A DNA stretch of 64,000 bases from the NCBI GenBank assembly GCA_023897205.1, contig JAHWDD010000001.1, positions 6,572,001 through 6,636,000 of the forward strand, read 5' to 3'. Origin of the DNA: Exophiala sp. HKRS030. Lineage: Eukaryota; Ascomycota; Eurotiomycetes; Chaetothyriales; Herpotrichiellaceae. Below the pieces are notes generated by a model. It was given only the letters and a program-made list of their open reading frames with translations. It did not search any database and had not been told where the DNA came from. Made by a program: the position numbers and the translations under genes. Below, one piece after another: positions 45,314 to 58,000 of this stretch (its first letter is position 1; each line of letters begins with the position of its first letter).

Positions 45314-46381
45314 TCATCGACGAGGGCGATCGCCACCACGAGACAGAGGGTCATCAACAATTATGACACTTTGCCGGCGTGGCCGGATTCCCTCTGCCGT
45401 CACTGGTCGACGCTCTTCACGCTGAGGACGTTCAACCTGAACCCGGCGACGATAGTCAGCCTGAGCTCGATCCAATGCCGAATTGGCGGGAACTCGGTTG
45501 GAAACGTTGGTCCCAGGTTGAGGGTTGTGAACGATGACAGGCCGACGCACTTCGACAAAGTTACGTGCTTCTTCGTCCAGTCGACGTTGCCGCTCTGCAA
45601 CAGCCCGCTCACGTGCTTCCAGAGATTGTTTGCGTTTCTCATGCTCCAGATCGTTTTTGAGTCTGTACGCTTCGTCTTCAGCAGCAGTCACTGCTCTTTC
45701 GGCTTCGACACGCCTCTTGGTCTCTTTGGCGAGTAAATCGCTGAAGTTGGCCGTCAATCGTCGCACTTCATCGTCGCCTCGATGACGCTCATGTTCTACC
45801 CAAGCTGAGCTGGGTCGATTGTCGTGATGAGCTTGAACATAGTACTTGCCACTGTCGCGTTTGGATTGAGCCGTCGATGGTCTTTCGAGCCGAGGGTGAG
45901 CTTCATCGTCGTGAACATCATCTTGACGCCTAATCTTCACCTTGCGGTATCTTTGAGGCTCTCTTTCCTCGATGATGTACCCGATTGGATCATCCTCAGG
46001 GTACTTGTGTCGAGATTCTGGCGGAATCCTTGGAGGTAATGGAGCAAAATAATCATCGTCGTCTAGTCGAGTAGTCATTCTGCGGTAGGGTCCCCTGGGA
46101 GGGGACGGTGGTGGAGGTGGTGATGGAGAAGGAGATGGTGTCCGAGTCCGACCCTGCCGTTGCTGACGACGGCTTCGTACTGGAGATTCCTCGATGATAT
46201 GGATTCGCTTCTTACGAGATCGGAAAAGGTTGTATAGCTTGGAGCCAAACGTCAGCCTCTCCTTCTTCGGCCTTGTCGAACGGATGATGCGATATGATTC
46301 ACGCACCTGTGGACTTCTTTCAATGACGATAGGTTCAGAGGAGTAACTGTATCGGCTTCCGCTGCTGTGACGACCAGACAT
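45314..46381 (-). CDS. Arg-rich coiled-coil protein, function unknown
   Basis: A 355-residue single-exon protein with an ATG start at 46381. I do not recognise a named domain. Residues 1-75 are Ser/Arg/Tyr-rich with a basic KKERLTFGSKLYNLFRSRKKR segment; 75-95 is a SPSPSPPPPPSPPRGP tract; then acidic and Pro-rich sequence. Residues 205-275 form a strongly charged coiled coil (LTANFSDLLAKETKRRVEAE and following) rich in Glu, Arg and Ala. The tail has RRPV and RRQSVIIVDDP stretches. No signal peptide or membrane segment is present. Composition resembles cytoskeleton- or cell-end-associated fungal proteins, but that is only a resemblance. Confidence 0.78.
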   Translation of the reverse strand: MSGRHSSGSRYSYSSEPIVIERSPQVRESYRIIRSTRPKKERLTFGSKLYNLFRSRKKRIHIIEESPVRSRRQQRQGRTRTPSPSPSPPPPPSPPRGPYRRMTTRLDDDDYFAPLPPRIPPESRHKYPEDDPIGYIIEEREPQRYRKVKIRRQDDVHDDEAHPRLERPSTAQSKRDSGKYYVQAHHDNRPSSAWVEHERHRGDDEVRRLTANFSDLLAKETKRRVEAERAVTAAEDEAYRLKNDLEHEKRKQSLEARERAVAERQRRLDEEARNFVEVRRPVIVHNPQPGTNVSNRVPANSALDRAQADYRRRVQVERPQREERRPVTAEGIRPRRQSVIIVDDPLSRGGDRPRR

Positions 46382-48857
46382 CCACTTGTTCTCGAGCGGC
46401 TTAGGCGAACGCGTGACCTTTGGAACGACTTGATGAGGTGATTGCTTGAGTTGTTGGTCTCAAGTTTGATGGTAAGATAGTACTCAGATACGGTGGATCA
46501 AGACTTGTGGTGAGATATGCTTTTGTTGATCTGGAGTAGTTCGAAAACGAACACAAAGATTGCTTTGCGTTAAAGATTCTCGTTGCTGATTGTGGATGAG
46601 ATGGCATTGACAATAGAATATATCAACCCTGAAGGGCCGACATGTGTTTTAGTAGTCTTCAAGATTTTGAAGGATCGCAAGCATGACCATCTTCAGAACG
46701 AGAAACGGGGATTACTTCTGTTGTATCAATAATGACCCAGTCTCGTTTGTCGAGGCTCTAGCCCCCCGACCCGATGATTCGCTCCAAAACCTTGAACAGC
46801 ACCCAAGATGGTCGAGTAGTGGAATAGAGTGTGAGCGGGTCACGATCGCACAAAGGAAGAGAAGTGGTGATTGGGGACCACGGCAGAAGATGCAAGGGAT
46901 ATGATTTCCTTGGACTCAATGCACGGCTGTGGGAAAAGACTGACGCCTAGTGGTCAGAGCGTGACCACACCTGAGGCATTCGCCTTGATGGTGCGCGCGA
47001 GGAGCGAAACCAGGCAGACGGTGATTTTGGCCACACGGGATTGGGTCAAGTGTGTGGTCTGGGGTGAAGTCGGCCATGGAATTGTACAGAATCACTTACA
47101 GGCTCGATAATTCTTCGGACTCATGTTCCATGACTGACATTTAATTGTGGATGTGAACCAATTGTAACAAGGCTACGACGTTTCCTTACTTTCGGCCCCA
47201 AGAGCCCAGGATAGGTGTTTCGTGGAGAGGGTTCTCTTGTGGCGGTCAGCTCCAAGGCCGCATGAACTGTGGCGTCACCATCTTTCATCAAGAAAGAGTT
47301 AAGCTATACGATGGTTCGATGGAAGGTATGCTAATTGGGTGTAAACAGAGCGGACGATTGATGTTGATTGTGGTGATGGAGCTCTGATGGTGTACGGAGT
47401 AGACGAGAGTGTGCGAGTGCCTCTTTCGGAGAATTGGGCGATCGTTGGGCCGTTAGTTGCTTTCCAGCCGCTGTGGCTTGACCGGAACAAAGTGACCCGC
47501 CGACAAGAGGCTAAGGAGGCTTGAAAAGTGGCTGTGCCGCCCCCAGATCTGACGTACCCCTTGAACGAGACATGAACGAGATCACTGGAGCCCAAAGGAA
47601 GTCGCCAAACGACAATGGCAAGGCACTTGTGTGAGTATGATGGTGACTCGCCACCACTCTATTATTATGAGGTCCTACTTGTATGTCGAGATTCCCCCAG
47701 GACTCCCATGAGCCTCATGTTGGGCGGCGATGTATCAGCTCAAATATTTTAGGGCATTGAACTGTCATTTAGATCAGCACGAGATCAGAATAGGCAAGTA
47801 CTTTGAACCTCAGGTGTGAGTAGGTTGTTTGCACCTGCCCAAATACCATGAGATGCGAGCTCTTGCCCAAGACTGCTAGACTGCTAGGCACGTGCCATGA
47901 GTCGGACAACATGCCTAACTGGTATGTAGCTTCAAACATGACTCGTCTGCCCCCAACATATACACGGCAAGACACGGCATGAGATTGTCAAGTGCTGAGT
48001 TTACGGGTATACTCCGTACTCCGTGCACTACCTATACAGGAAATCGATCGATAATGAAGTAGACCCCACGGTCAAAGGGGTTGGAGTTTTCTGTGGCAGT
48101 ACACATGATATGGTGGGCGGTGGGAGGCCTTGAGTATTTGGTCACACTTGCTGACTCCGTAAATACTAACACTCCCTGGATGATCTTGCAAAGTCCCCAG
48201 TTCAGCTGGTCTGAGACCGCTTTTGCTACGAACTATCGACGTCTGTGCTCACCTTGACTGTGGAGCTTAGGCTATCCTGACGAAATTGTTAATGCTTGAG
48301 AATCAAGCGTGTGTCGACTGTCCGGCTAAAGGTGGAATGGACATCGTTCACCAGGTCGGTATGAGTCAGGTGCAAGTAAAATTATCCGCGAAGTTTGAGT
48401 CTTGACTTGGAAACTCCCACCTCGCAAGGCTGACTCCCAAGACCAAGCCACCATTACCAAGTAACGTCATGTGACTTAAAACTGACTAAGAATTATAACA
48501 TTCCTCTGCTACAAATGTGATCTCGTATGACTTGTGTCCTAGGACCTCTGGTCTTTAGCTGGCCATAGCCTGTCAGATGAACCACCAAATTTGTGGCGGG
48601 ACCCATTATCACTGATCCTTAACGGAGTGGTGTGAAGATCATGAGTTCCATTATTCTTTTATCCTCCCATATATTTTGTCAATTACCTGCCCTCAAATAC
48701 AGCGTTCCTGTCGTGACAAATGTTAGATCTCACCGCTTACTTTCATGGGATACTCTGCCACAACTTCCCGCCTATCCTATCAATGCGATGTTTCTTTTTG
48801 CTGCACTAAATACCTTCGGCCATCGACGGTACCGCCTTCTCGGTTACCATACTCTTT
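46382..48857. other. 2.5 kb intergenic region, no gene seen
   Basis: It lies 5' of the Arg-rich gene and 3' of the GPI protein gene. TACGGAGTA copies are at 47393-47401 and 48010-48018 (the latter followed by a partial copy). Open frames are short and unsupported. Confidence 0.5.
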
Positions 48858-50343
48858 TCAGTTGAGGAAAACAATAAATGTGACCACTACCACCAATGAA
48901 AGCACATTCGAGTTGCTCCCTATGTGAGCCGCCCCACCGGTTGGGGTCGAGGCAACAGGAGAGCTTGTCGTGCCAGCAGGAGATGATGTTTCCGAGGCCA
49001 GTGACACCGCACCGTCGGTGGATGTGGCAGATGGAGCAGGATTTCTGCGCTTAAGCCCAGCTGCTTCTGGTGCTGTTGAACAGTAGTTGATGAATATACC
49101 CAGAGAACTTATCAATTCAGGAACCTCCGAGACAGCACGGCCCTTGAGAACGTCCACACATAGTTGACATTGGTCTACTTGTTGAGAGAATACACCATCT
49201 GAAGGGCAGAGAATAGTTGCTTGCAGACCACAGCTTTCTCCATTGGCAGCAGCAGCGTTGCATGGGTTGAAGCACGCCTCCGGCACTGAATAATCTGGCC
49301 CTTGTTGTCGTTCGACGTGAACTGCTCGAGGTGTGATAGTCGCTGGAATACCTGATGGCTTCACCGACCAATCTTGCCAGCCTCCTGACTGAGTTGTAGT
49401 CGTTACAGGTTGCACCCAGTCGGCCCAAGTCTCGGTTTTTGATGGAGGTGGCGGTGGCGGTGGAGGACAGCTTGGCCTGGTTGGCCATTAAATGCAAAAA
49501 TATCATATTCGAGGCCGAAGATGGGGGAGCTAAGTTGAAGTAGCCCTCAGGAGGATAGTATGGCGTGCAGTTGTGAGGGTCCCACTCGAGTGGAAGTGGT
49601 GGCAACGGCTTCACCGGGACACACTCAGCAGGTGCGCAGACGTACCCTTCGGCAGGTAGGTTTTGCTCGAAATTGCAGTCAATTTGTGGAGGGGTACATA
49701 TCGTGCCAGGAGGACAACCCCATAGATAGTTCGTTGGGAGTGCAGTGGGAGGAGTGTAAGTCGGATTGATTGTCCTTGACGGGCACAGTTTAAGCCCGGT
49801 GATTGGTGTGGATGTAGTGCACTGCTCAATCTCAGTGATGGTATCAGTCACAGTTGCGAACTCTGTGGTTTTGACGATTGAGGCACTTGTCACTGTGGCG
49901 GTTGAGGTGGCTGTGGAGATGACTGTCGCGATTGAGGTCGCCGTAGATGTGGCCGTGGCCGTGGATGTTGCGGTCTCCGTCTCGATGGAGATTGAAGTTT
50001 GAAACTCTATCGCTGTGCTTGTAAAATATAGATTCTCGACCAATGTCGAGATGTCGGTCTTGATGGAAACGATGGTCGTTGACTGAGTCTGCCATAGGGT
50101 AGACCAGATTGTACTGTAGACTGTCACTGATTCGGGCTTCAACCATGTTGTCTCCCATGAAGTCACAGTCACTTCTTCCGGCTTTTCCCACACCGTCTGC
50201 CAGACTGTTACGGTTTCCTTTTCTGGTTTTGGAGTCTGCGCCACGGTAGACCACTCAACGAAACCGCCACTATCAGTTCTCTTCTCATTGGCAGCACCAC
50301 CAAGGACTGGTAGAGCCAGAAGGAAGAATTTGAGCGACATCAT
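48858..50343 (-). CDS. Secreted, probably GPI-anchored cell-wall protein (two frame breaks)
   Basis: About 495 residues from the ATG at 50343 if two missing bases near 49510 and 49472 are assumed. A signal peptide (MMSLKFFLLALPVLGGA) is followed by a Trp-rich repeat section: VTVWQTVWEKPEE, VTVTSWETTWLKPES and VTVYSTIWSTLWQT. Then comes a Thr/Ser/Ala-rich TATSTATS stalk (about residues 125-160), a Cys/Pro-rich section (WGCPPGTICTPP, GYVCAPAECVPV), a poly-Pro stretch reached through the first break, and a second Cys region (ACFNPCNAAAANGESCG, DQCQLCVDVLKG). The final hydrophobic tail (NVLSLVVVVTFIVFL) is a GPI-type signal. A cell-surface structural or adhesive role is inferred. An intron across 49470-49515 could be considered, but no good donor is seen. 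Confidence 0.8.
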
Positions 50344-52469
50344 ACCAACAGTGCAATGTGCTGGAAACGAGAGGAGGAGTTTTGATGTAGTCCTCATGTA
50401 ATGGGAACAGGATTGCAATCACTTCAAGCTGCGGAACGAACGACAAATGCAAGGATACTATGGACTCTCAGTCATCCAAAGCACGACAAGAGCGAGAAAG
50501 ATCAGAAAGTGAGGTCGGTTGTAAGGGAAGAAATGGAATAAGATCGGGAAAAGATTGTCATCTTCTATGTTTCGAGATGTGCATCCGGACTGTCCTTCTC
50601 CAGCATCACCACGTCTGGCCATATCCGTTCACCTGGTCTATGCCAGTTTGCAAGGGCCTTGTTCGTCCGGGGTGTAGTCTTTTGCCCTCTTACCGTCTCT
50701 GGTTCTCGAGGGTGTGGGCTGTCCGCGGAGTGGCGCCTGTCAAGGATACACTACCCTGTTGGAGCTTTGCCATAAGCTCTCAGAGGTCGGTGTGAACCAT
50801 AGTCTCCATACTCCGGCGTCCAACGTGCGTCCAACCTGGTCATGGGTAGGGTAATCGTGTGTCCATAGCATTACTGAGATGTGGGGTCTTCGACAGAGTT
50901 AGAACTCACATTGTGGTACGTGTTTGCCGATGGGGCTGGGAAGCACATTCAAACCTCGTAAGGTCAAGCGTCATGAGGCTGAATGCATTCTGTGACCACT
51001 GACCAGCGATTTGCATTTTAACGAGTGCTTTTGGGGCAACCAGCCGATGTGCCCTATCTTTTAGGCCCCTCGGGCCACTTAAGCCGTCCGTGAGGAAGAG
51101 TCAGAAAAGAGGACAACAGACTTGAAGTGCAAGGAACGTTGATAGCCACGGAGACTGCAGCGCCAAGAGTTTATATCACGTTACGGTTCGGCAAGTGACA
51201 ATTTAGCGCCTTGGCGGAACCAAACCGACCTCGTCCGTGGTTTTGTCCAAACCCCATTTGCATTATCGATGGCGTTGTCAAATATTGGGTTGCCTTGCTA
51301 CCGAAGCTCCTTCTTGCATGCCTTAGCTTTCTTACTGCAGCTTCCAGCCTAAACAAAATCGTTACTATGTTCATCATACCGACTGTTTGCTTTGCTTAGC
51401 TTTTGTCCCGAGCTTTGCATCGTTGCACCAGCTATTCCACCCATGTCTGGCTTCACGAGCTACGGTGTTTGTGATCGCAAAATCTATTCTGGGCTCATCC
51501 ATTCTATTCCGGAATCTGCCAGGACCACAATTATAGTGCTACAAGACTATGGCTTCCCAGGTCTATGGTTTGTGGATATCCTTTGTCAAACGGGACAAAT
51601 GAGTTCACGAACGTGTGACCCAGACATAAATGAGTGGACCCATAACCATGTTCCCTGTAACTAACGTTACTTACTCTGTCCGTCTGTGTAACGGTCTTTG
51701 ACGCATACTCTATCAATCACTTTGTGGGCTCTAATGATTACTCCACCTACATGCCAGCTGATCTCTCGCCTCGCTCTGGATCACTGAAAGAGGAGGTGCT
51801 CCGGAATTAGCCAAAGAACACCTGCGCTCATGGGTGCAAGCACTTTCTTGATTTTCATTCTTTGGTTCCAAGCGAGCTCGTGGATTACAGACACCCGCTG
51901 TCAGTACCCCGTACAGAATCAGTACTAATCATGGGATACTTTGGCTGGCATCCCTCTTCATGCACAGCCTCGTGCCTTCGTACTATTCATCTTTGCATTT
52001 GGATACATGAAGACAAAGTCCGGCCCCCCTCCACTAAAAGTATCCTGGGTCCCCCCTTTGCGTTTTTGTGGAGCCGAATCGGAGGAATGTCTTGTTACAC
52101 AGCTTTTAGAAACGATCTACTATTCGCGCGTCTTTTGTCCTCCTTTCTAGCCCCTCCATGGTTCGCTTGTGCGAGACTCTCTGTGTTCTCTGTAACAATA
52201 CTGGTATCTTTCGACTCGAGAACGACATGAAGTAACCAGAATGGCACTTTTGTCTTGGCCCGTGCATCAGGCCTGACAAGGATGATTACAGTCATGAATG
52301 TGGTGTCATCTTCACTTCACATGACTCTTTGAAATGGTGGGATGCTTTCAGAGCTAACTCTTGGGCGTTTTGCCTCCAGATCTTACCATTATCATTCGCA
52401 AGAACAGACGACAACAGTTATTTCTCGGGTACCAGCAATTTCATGCTCATCTGGAGCATACCCGCTACT
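50344..52469. other. 2.1 kb divergent intergenic region, no gene seen
   Basis: It should contain the promoters of the GPI wall protein gene (minus) and the kelch membrane protein gene (plus). Only short, unsupported open frames occur. Confidence 0.5.
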
Positions 52470-55099
52470 ATGGCCTGGCTTGCTAGCATTACAACCATCT
52501 ATCTATTGACAACTCTTGTGAGTGCAGATGAAGCAACAAGCCGACTGTGTACATGGACACAACCAAGAGCCGGTGTTGTCCGGGATGTTCTCTATCTGGA
52601 TGGCGGATTGCAGCAATATTGTATGTGGGATGGCTCTGCCTGGGTAAGAAACACTCAAATGACTTCACCGGAACAAGCCAACGGTCTTCTCTACACACTC
52701 GACTTCAATCGTACACACAAAGCAGATGCCAACTTCACCGATATCTTCGACGGTCTCGCTGCCACAGGCGGTCAGAATGATAATCCACCCTACATAAGCG
52801 GTACCATGTTCGCCGACGATTATGAGTTCTACACATTTGGGTGAGTCTTGCTGCCAATATTAAGAGTCCACGTGCTAACAACGATAGTGGCCTACTTAAT
52901 GGATTAGACGGCCGAGATCTACTCAACGGTCAGCTTTTTGAACCAGACGCAAATACTCCCAAAGACATTCCTGGCATGAATTTTGTCCCAAATTTTAACA
53001 GTCACTACGAACCAAATAACCCTGAACCGATAACAAGAAATGTCACACACGGTGCTGGCGCCAATGCCCCAGATCTACACCTAGGCTTCTACTTCTCTGG
53101 CGTGCATAGTCCATCCGGAAATGCCCTGGTCGCGTTTGGTCGAGAAAAAGCTACGGTGACTCAGGATTACTTGCTCAAGGTTAACATGACCCCCATGGGT
53201 AATGCGCAATGGTATGAGAAACCTCTCCCAGCTCACGTAGGAGGTCGCGGCGGTGCGGGCTTGGCCTGGATTCCAGTCTCGACACAGGGTTTATTGGTTG
53301 CGATTGGAGGCGCACCGTATCCCATGGATGCATATGGTGCTGGATACTTCAACACAACAATGACCTTGAACAACACAGCCAGAGGTCCCGAATTCATGAA
53401 GTCAGTGTCGGTCTATGACGTGGGAAATGATACATGGTACACTCAGCGCACATCAGGCAACGTTCCTCGGCAGCTGTCAAGCTTCTGCACTGTTGTGACA
53501 CATGAGGTGGACCCGACATCATATCAAATCTATCTTTACGGTGGTTACAACGATACCACTTTGCTGTACGGCAACATCACAACCGATATATACATACTAT
53601 CTGTTCCATCTTTCCACTGGACAAGGGTCAGCCCGCCTAGGTCCGACCCAATGGGTGGACGATGGGGCCATGTTTGCGTCAACCCATATCCTGATCAAAT
53701 GATGGTCATAGGTGGACAGGGTGGCTTCAGCGACCAAAAGCTATCACAGGGCAGAATCATCGAATTTCTAAACCTGACTAGCCTTACATGGCAGGAGGAG
53801 TACAGTCCTCGCGTATGGAATAATTATACCATTCCACAAGCTGTCAAGGATATTGCAGACCCATCAATTACGGCCGAAAACATGACTGCCACGTTGGCCA
53901 GTCTGTTTAGCAGTCGATATCCATCGCCAATCAAGACTTGGTATCCTTATAAACCAGCTTCGAATGGCGGTAGTAACATTATTGGCCCTGCTGTGGGAGG
54001 ATCCGTGGGAGGTGTTGGTCTTGTAGGCATTGTCTTTGCTCTTTGGTTTTGCCGTCGCAAGCGACAAAGAAAGATCAACAGACAGTCACAAATGAGTACT
54101 GCTACCTCGAAAACCCTTCAAGGATCTGACAACATGATTGATGAATGGGTACAGAATCAGCATAAACAATCCGTGTCTGGTATCGCGATGGAAGTCGATG
54201 GGAGCGAGAGAAGTATACTACGAAGTCTTTCACAAGAAGTGGTTGAAATTGGAGGAGGTCGCCCTCTGAGAATCGCCAGCCCTCTCACATCCTCTTCACC
54301 ACAATCTCCACAAACAATGCCATCGAGTTCGGTCGAAGTCAGCGGAGAACCAAAGCACCTTGAGGAGTTGCCTGACACGTCTCAAAGGCATAGAACGGTC
54401 TCCGAGGTGGGGAGTGCGAACTATAACATTCGGGATCACCCTCTGTATCCCCGAGGACCCGGCGATGGGCTAAGCACTGCAAATGCCACAGAAAGTGATA
54501 TACAACCGCTAGGGATAATAACGCCAGATTTTTCTTCTGCCGCACCTTCACCACCAGCGGAACGGAGAGACTTCTATGATCATGTGTACCTGGGAGGAGC
54601 AGTTCTTCCCAGCAAAGAGCCGATACTAGGATCACCGAGTCAGCGAAAAATTGAGTCGTACTTCAACACTAAGAACAGGGGCAATGGTGTTCCAGGCTAC
54701 GATGGCGGTGCTCTTCCACTACCCCACGCTGGAACGTCCCAGACACACACCCAATCAACATCTTTGCGACCAGACGCGCCACGTCATGATTCCAATGCAA
54801 GCAGTGAACTCGTTCTTTCACCATTGTCGGAAGATAATACTTCCCCTTCAGCACAACATGTATTGAGAGGGGCAGGAATGGGTGTCTCACATCCATTTGC
54901 AGCTACGCGACCAGCACACCGACGCAATCAGAGCAGCATGAGTAGTGGAGTGCATATCATTGAAGAGAATTCGCCTGCTCTACCCTCACCAACTGCTGAC
55001 GAGGAACATCGACAATCCACATTCATCGAAAATCTCCCTGAGAATCCACGTTCATCTTCCATTCGGCGTCCGTCTAGTCAACGGAAGGACGATAATTAG
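52470..55099 (+). CDS. Kelch-repeat single-pass membrane protein, receptor-like
   Basis: Exons 52470-52840 and 52888-55099 (47 bp intron, GTGAGT donor, GTGCTAAC branch), 860 residues from MAWLASITTIYLL; an ATG at 52443 would add nine residues. A signal peptide of about 20 residues precedes an ectodomain of about 480 residues with N-glycosylation sites and kelch blades: GLLVAIGGAPYPMDAYG, SVYDVGNDTWYTQ, QIYLYGGYNDTTLLYGN, DIYILSVPSFHWTRVSP and MMVIGGQGGF. A glycine-rich transmembrane segment (IIGPAVGGSVGGVGLVGIVFALWF) is followed by the basic stop-transfer CRRKRQRK. The cytosolic tail of about 330 residues is Ser/Pro-rich and disordered. The layout suggests a surface sensor or wall-associated protein; the function is not known. 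Confidence 0.87.
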
Positions 55100-58000
55100 G
55101 CTGTTGGTCTCATACCTGTAAGAACACTTGGTGTTACAGGGACTTTTCGATGCAGCATGATTCACGACTATGCGACGCCTGCATGGCCTCCGAACGGGTG
55201 GGTGTCGATTAGAGAGGTCAATTTCGATCTCTAGGTTCTAGTGTGTGTCTACCACCTGGCTAAATCTTTCCTGGCAACGACTTATTTTCAGACCCTACAC
55301 TTTTCTATCTATCAAGGCAACGATTATGGCTATTATTGAGCACTGAGTAGCGCTTAGCTCTTGGCGAACGAAGAACTTCCCAGAAGAATTGTGGGGGTCG
55401 GGGATTGGAAGGGGCAGGAGGCGTTTTCAATAATACATGTGAAGGTGACGAGCAATTATTCCCTGGCACGATCTATCACTCCCAAAACCAAAATCTGCTC
55501 TTGTCCTGTGACGCACGCATATCTTTTCCAATCGTGACGAACTCGAGAGCTGCCCAATACAAGGGTAAAGTAACCACCAGGGTGCAAACCCGGGTCGGCT
55601 CTTGGGGAATCCTCTCTCTGCTCTGTCGGTAAAAGCATGGTCGATAAACACTCGAGCGAATTCCCAATACGGACCGGACCAATCAACTATTTAGACATAT
55701 GTGGGAACCTTTTGTCCCGCAGCCTCGTGTCTGCGGCCCCATTTCCAACGCCTACCGTGTATGTACTCGGATGCATGTATCCAGCGCAAACGTCCCCGTT
55801 CGGCGTTTTTAGCAATCCCATCCCGCCGCGTGTATGCTTTATTCGACGTCGTGTATGCATCTTGTAGACTAGCAATAGCCATCAACTCGACTTTCTTTTG
55901 ATTTGCGCCCCGCTCTCTCTCCCCGGGGGCTCGCAGCCACCAGTCTTCAGCCAGCTTGCGCCAAGCCGTTGCCCGATTGCAGTGGTTCACTGCTAACGAG
56001 ATACTTGTTATAGGTACAACACTTCGAGAGACCCGCAGAAATCTCCCTAACTTTTTCTTCCCCTGGCCTTACTAGCTATTTCATGGGAAGACACGGGAAA
56101 TATGCAACGGAACCAGCGTGTATGTATAGTACAGTATCGTGCCACACGCCACCAGTTAGCATGGTAGTTAGGTACCTGGCACCAATGGCATCTACAACCA
56201 CACCGCATTTCGGCAAGGCATGCGGCTCGTTGACTCGACTCTTCCGACTCCCTCTCGACTCTTTGACCAGCACACATAACTTCCGCCTTGTTCATTGGTC
56301 GGGCACGGAAAAGAATTACAGGCACAATCCACTTCCTGGAGGCTACTCAAGTCTCTTGGAGAAAGTAGAATGATCAATCACTAACTAGATCCACTCGCAA
56401 GAACTCACCACTGAGCCACGCGGCAGTAACTTTGACTAACCACCAACAGCCGACATCCTAGACCCTGGGACTCGGAGACTTCTACAGTAAGGCTCCAAGT
56501 TCGTCATCTAAGTAACGAGGCTCCACCAGGTTTCTTGTCACTTCTGTTGAAATACAGACTCGATACTGTATCATACCATGGAGATGCGGCTCTGCGGCTC
56601 TACGGCCCCGATAAGGGCCCGCCCGAAACCCAAAAAAAGATAGTGGAATGCAGGAGTACATGCACCTGGATTGTCTACGAAAACGATCACGAACGGTCTT
56701 TATCGACGCATACATACAAACAACCAGATACGCATGCATTTACTCACTCACTTACGCGAACACGCAGACACCCAGAATCTCAGACACGCAGATACGCAGA
56801 CACGACAAGCGAAGCGAGTAAACAATGCGGATGGATGCAAGAAAGCAATTTCTTCAATCTCCACAGCTTCGAACCGAGAGACAACACAACACAGCGCAGC
56901 ACAACAAAACCCAACACAGCACAGCACAGATACACAGATACAGATACGGAGTAGAGATACAGTTAATCCCTCTCCCAGAGAACACGCGCGGGCAATAGCC
57001 CTAAGCGGACACGACAGGAGAGCATGAGAACCAAACAGATAACAATCACATATGCAACGTTGCCCTGATTCTTAGGACTCTTGTCCCGTGTGTGCTCCTG
57101 CTTCTGCTTCTTCTACTTCTACATCCACATCTAGCAGTCTGCTGCTGCTGCTGCTAATTGACTCGTGCCCGAAAATCGTGGCGCTCTTCCCGCCCCTCTA
57201 TCCTTCAGCATCATCCATATGTATCTGTATCTGTATGCGGCAGCAACGCCATCCTAGTCAGCCAGCAAGCCAGCGAGCGAACGAGCGAACGAGTGTACGA
57301 GGATATTTGGTCTGCTGCAAAAGTACGTGTAACTTGGTGATCAGGTCGAGTTTACGAAAACGAGGGAAATGCTCCGGGATTCTGGGCCGCTCTTCCTTCC
57401 ATTTTCCCCAGCCGTGGTCTTCGTCGTCATCGTTGTTGGTTCGTGGGTATGGTAAACTATGGTAAACTATGGTATGGCTGACAACTCTCTGACTAATCTG
57501 TTCGTGGGGCATGGGTCTGGTTCCAGAAGCACATGGTCTGGAAATGTGTTTGCAGGTCAGTGATCAGGTAGTGTATATCCCATTTGTATTCGCATTGTAG
57601 CCCATTGAGGTAGCGTGGGCGGGAAACTGGGGTAGATAGAGTTATAAGTTATAATTTATTGACGACTTGGACTTACATTGCAAACTCATAACCACAGGTA
57701 AGAAGGGTAGATCGCGAGGATGCCGAAAAGCCTGATTGAAGCAGTCCCTCAGGGAGCCGGTAGCCTTTACAGTAGGTGTGTACAAAGATATCTAGGTTAT
57801 GGCAGCCTCACCAGCGGCAGGAACATACGAGACCATGCGAGGCTTATTACATACCGGACCCAGGTGCCCGGGTAGATACCTACCTAGGGAGGTACCGAAG
57901 TTCAGCCTTGTATCCTGACGGTACGAAGCCCTAAGTCCCTGACTGAAAAGCGTTGTAAGTTCCATGGGTAGCATCAATTAACTAGGACTAGCGTACGAAG

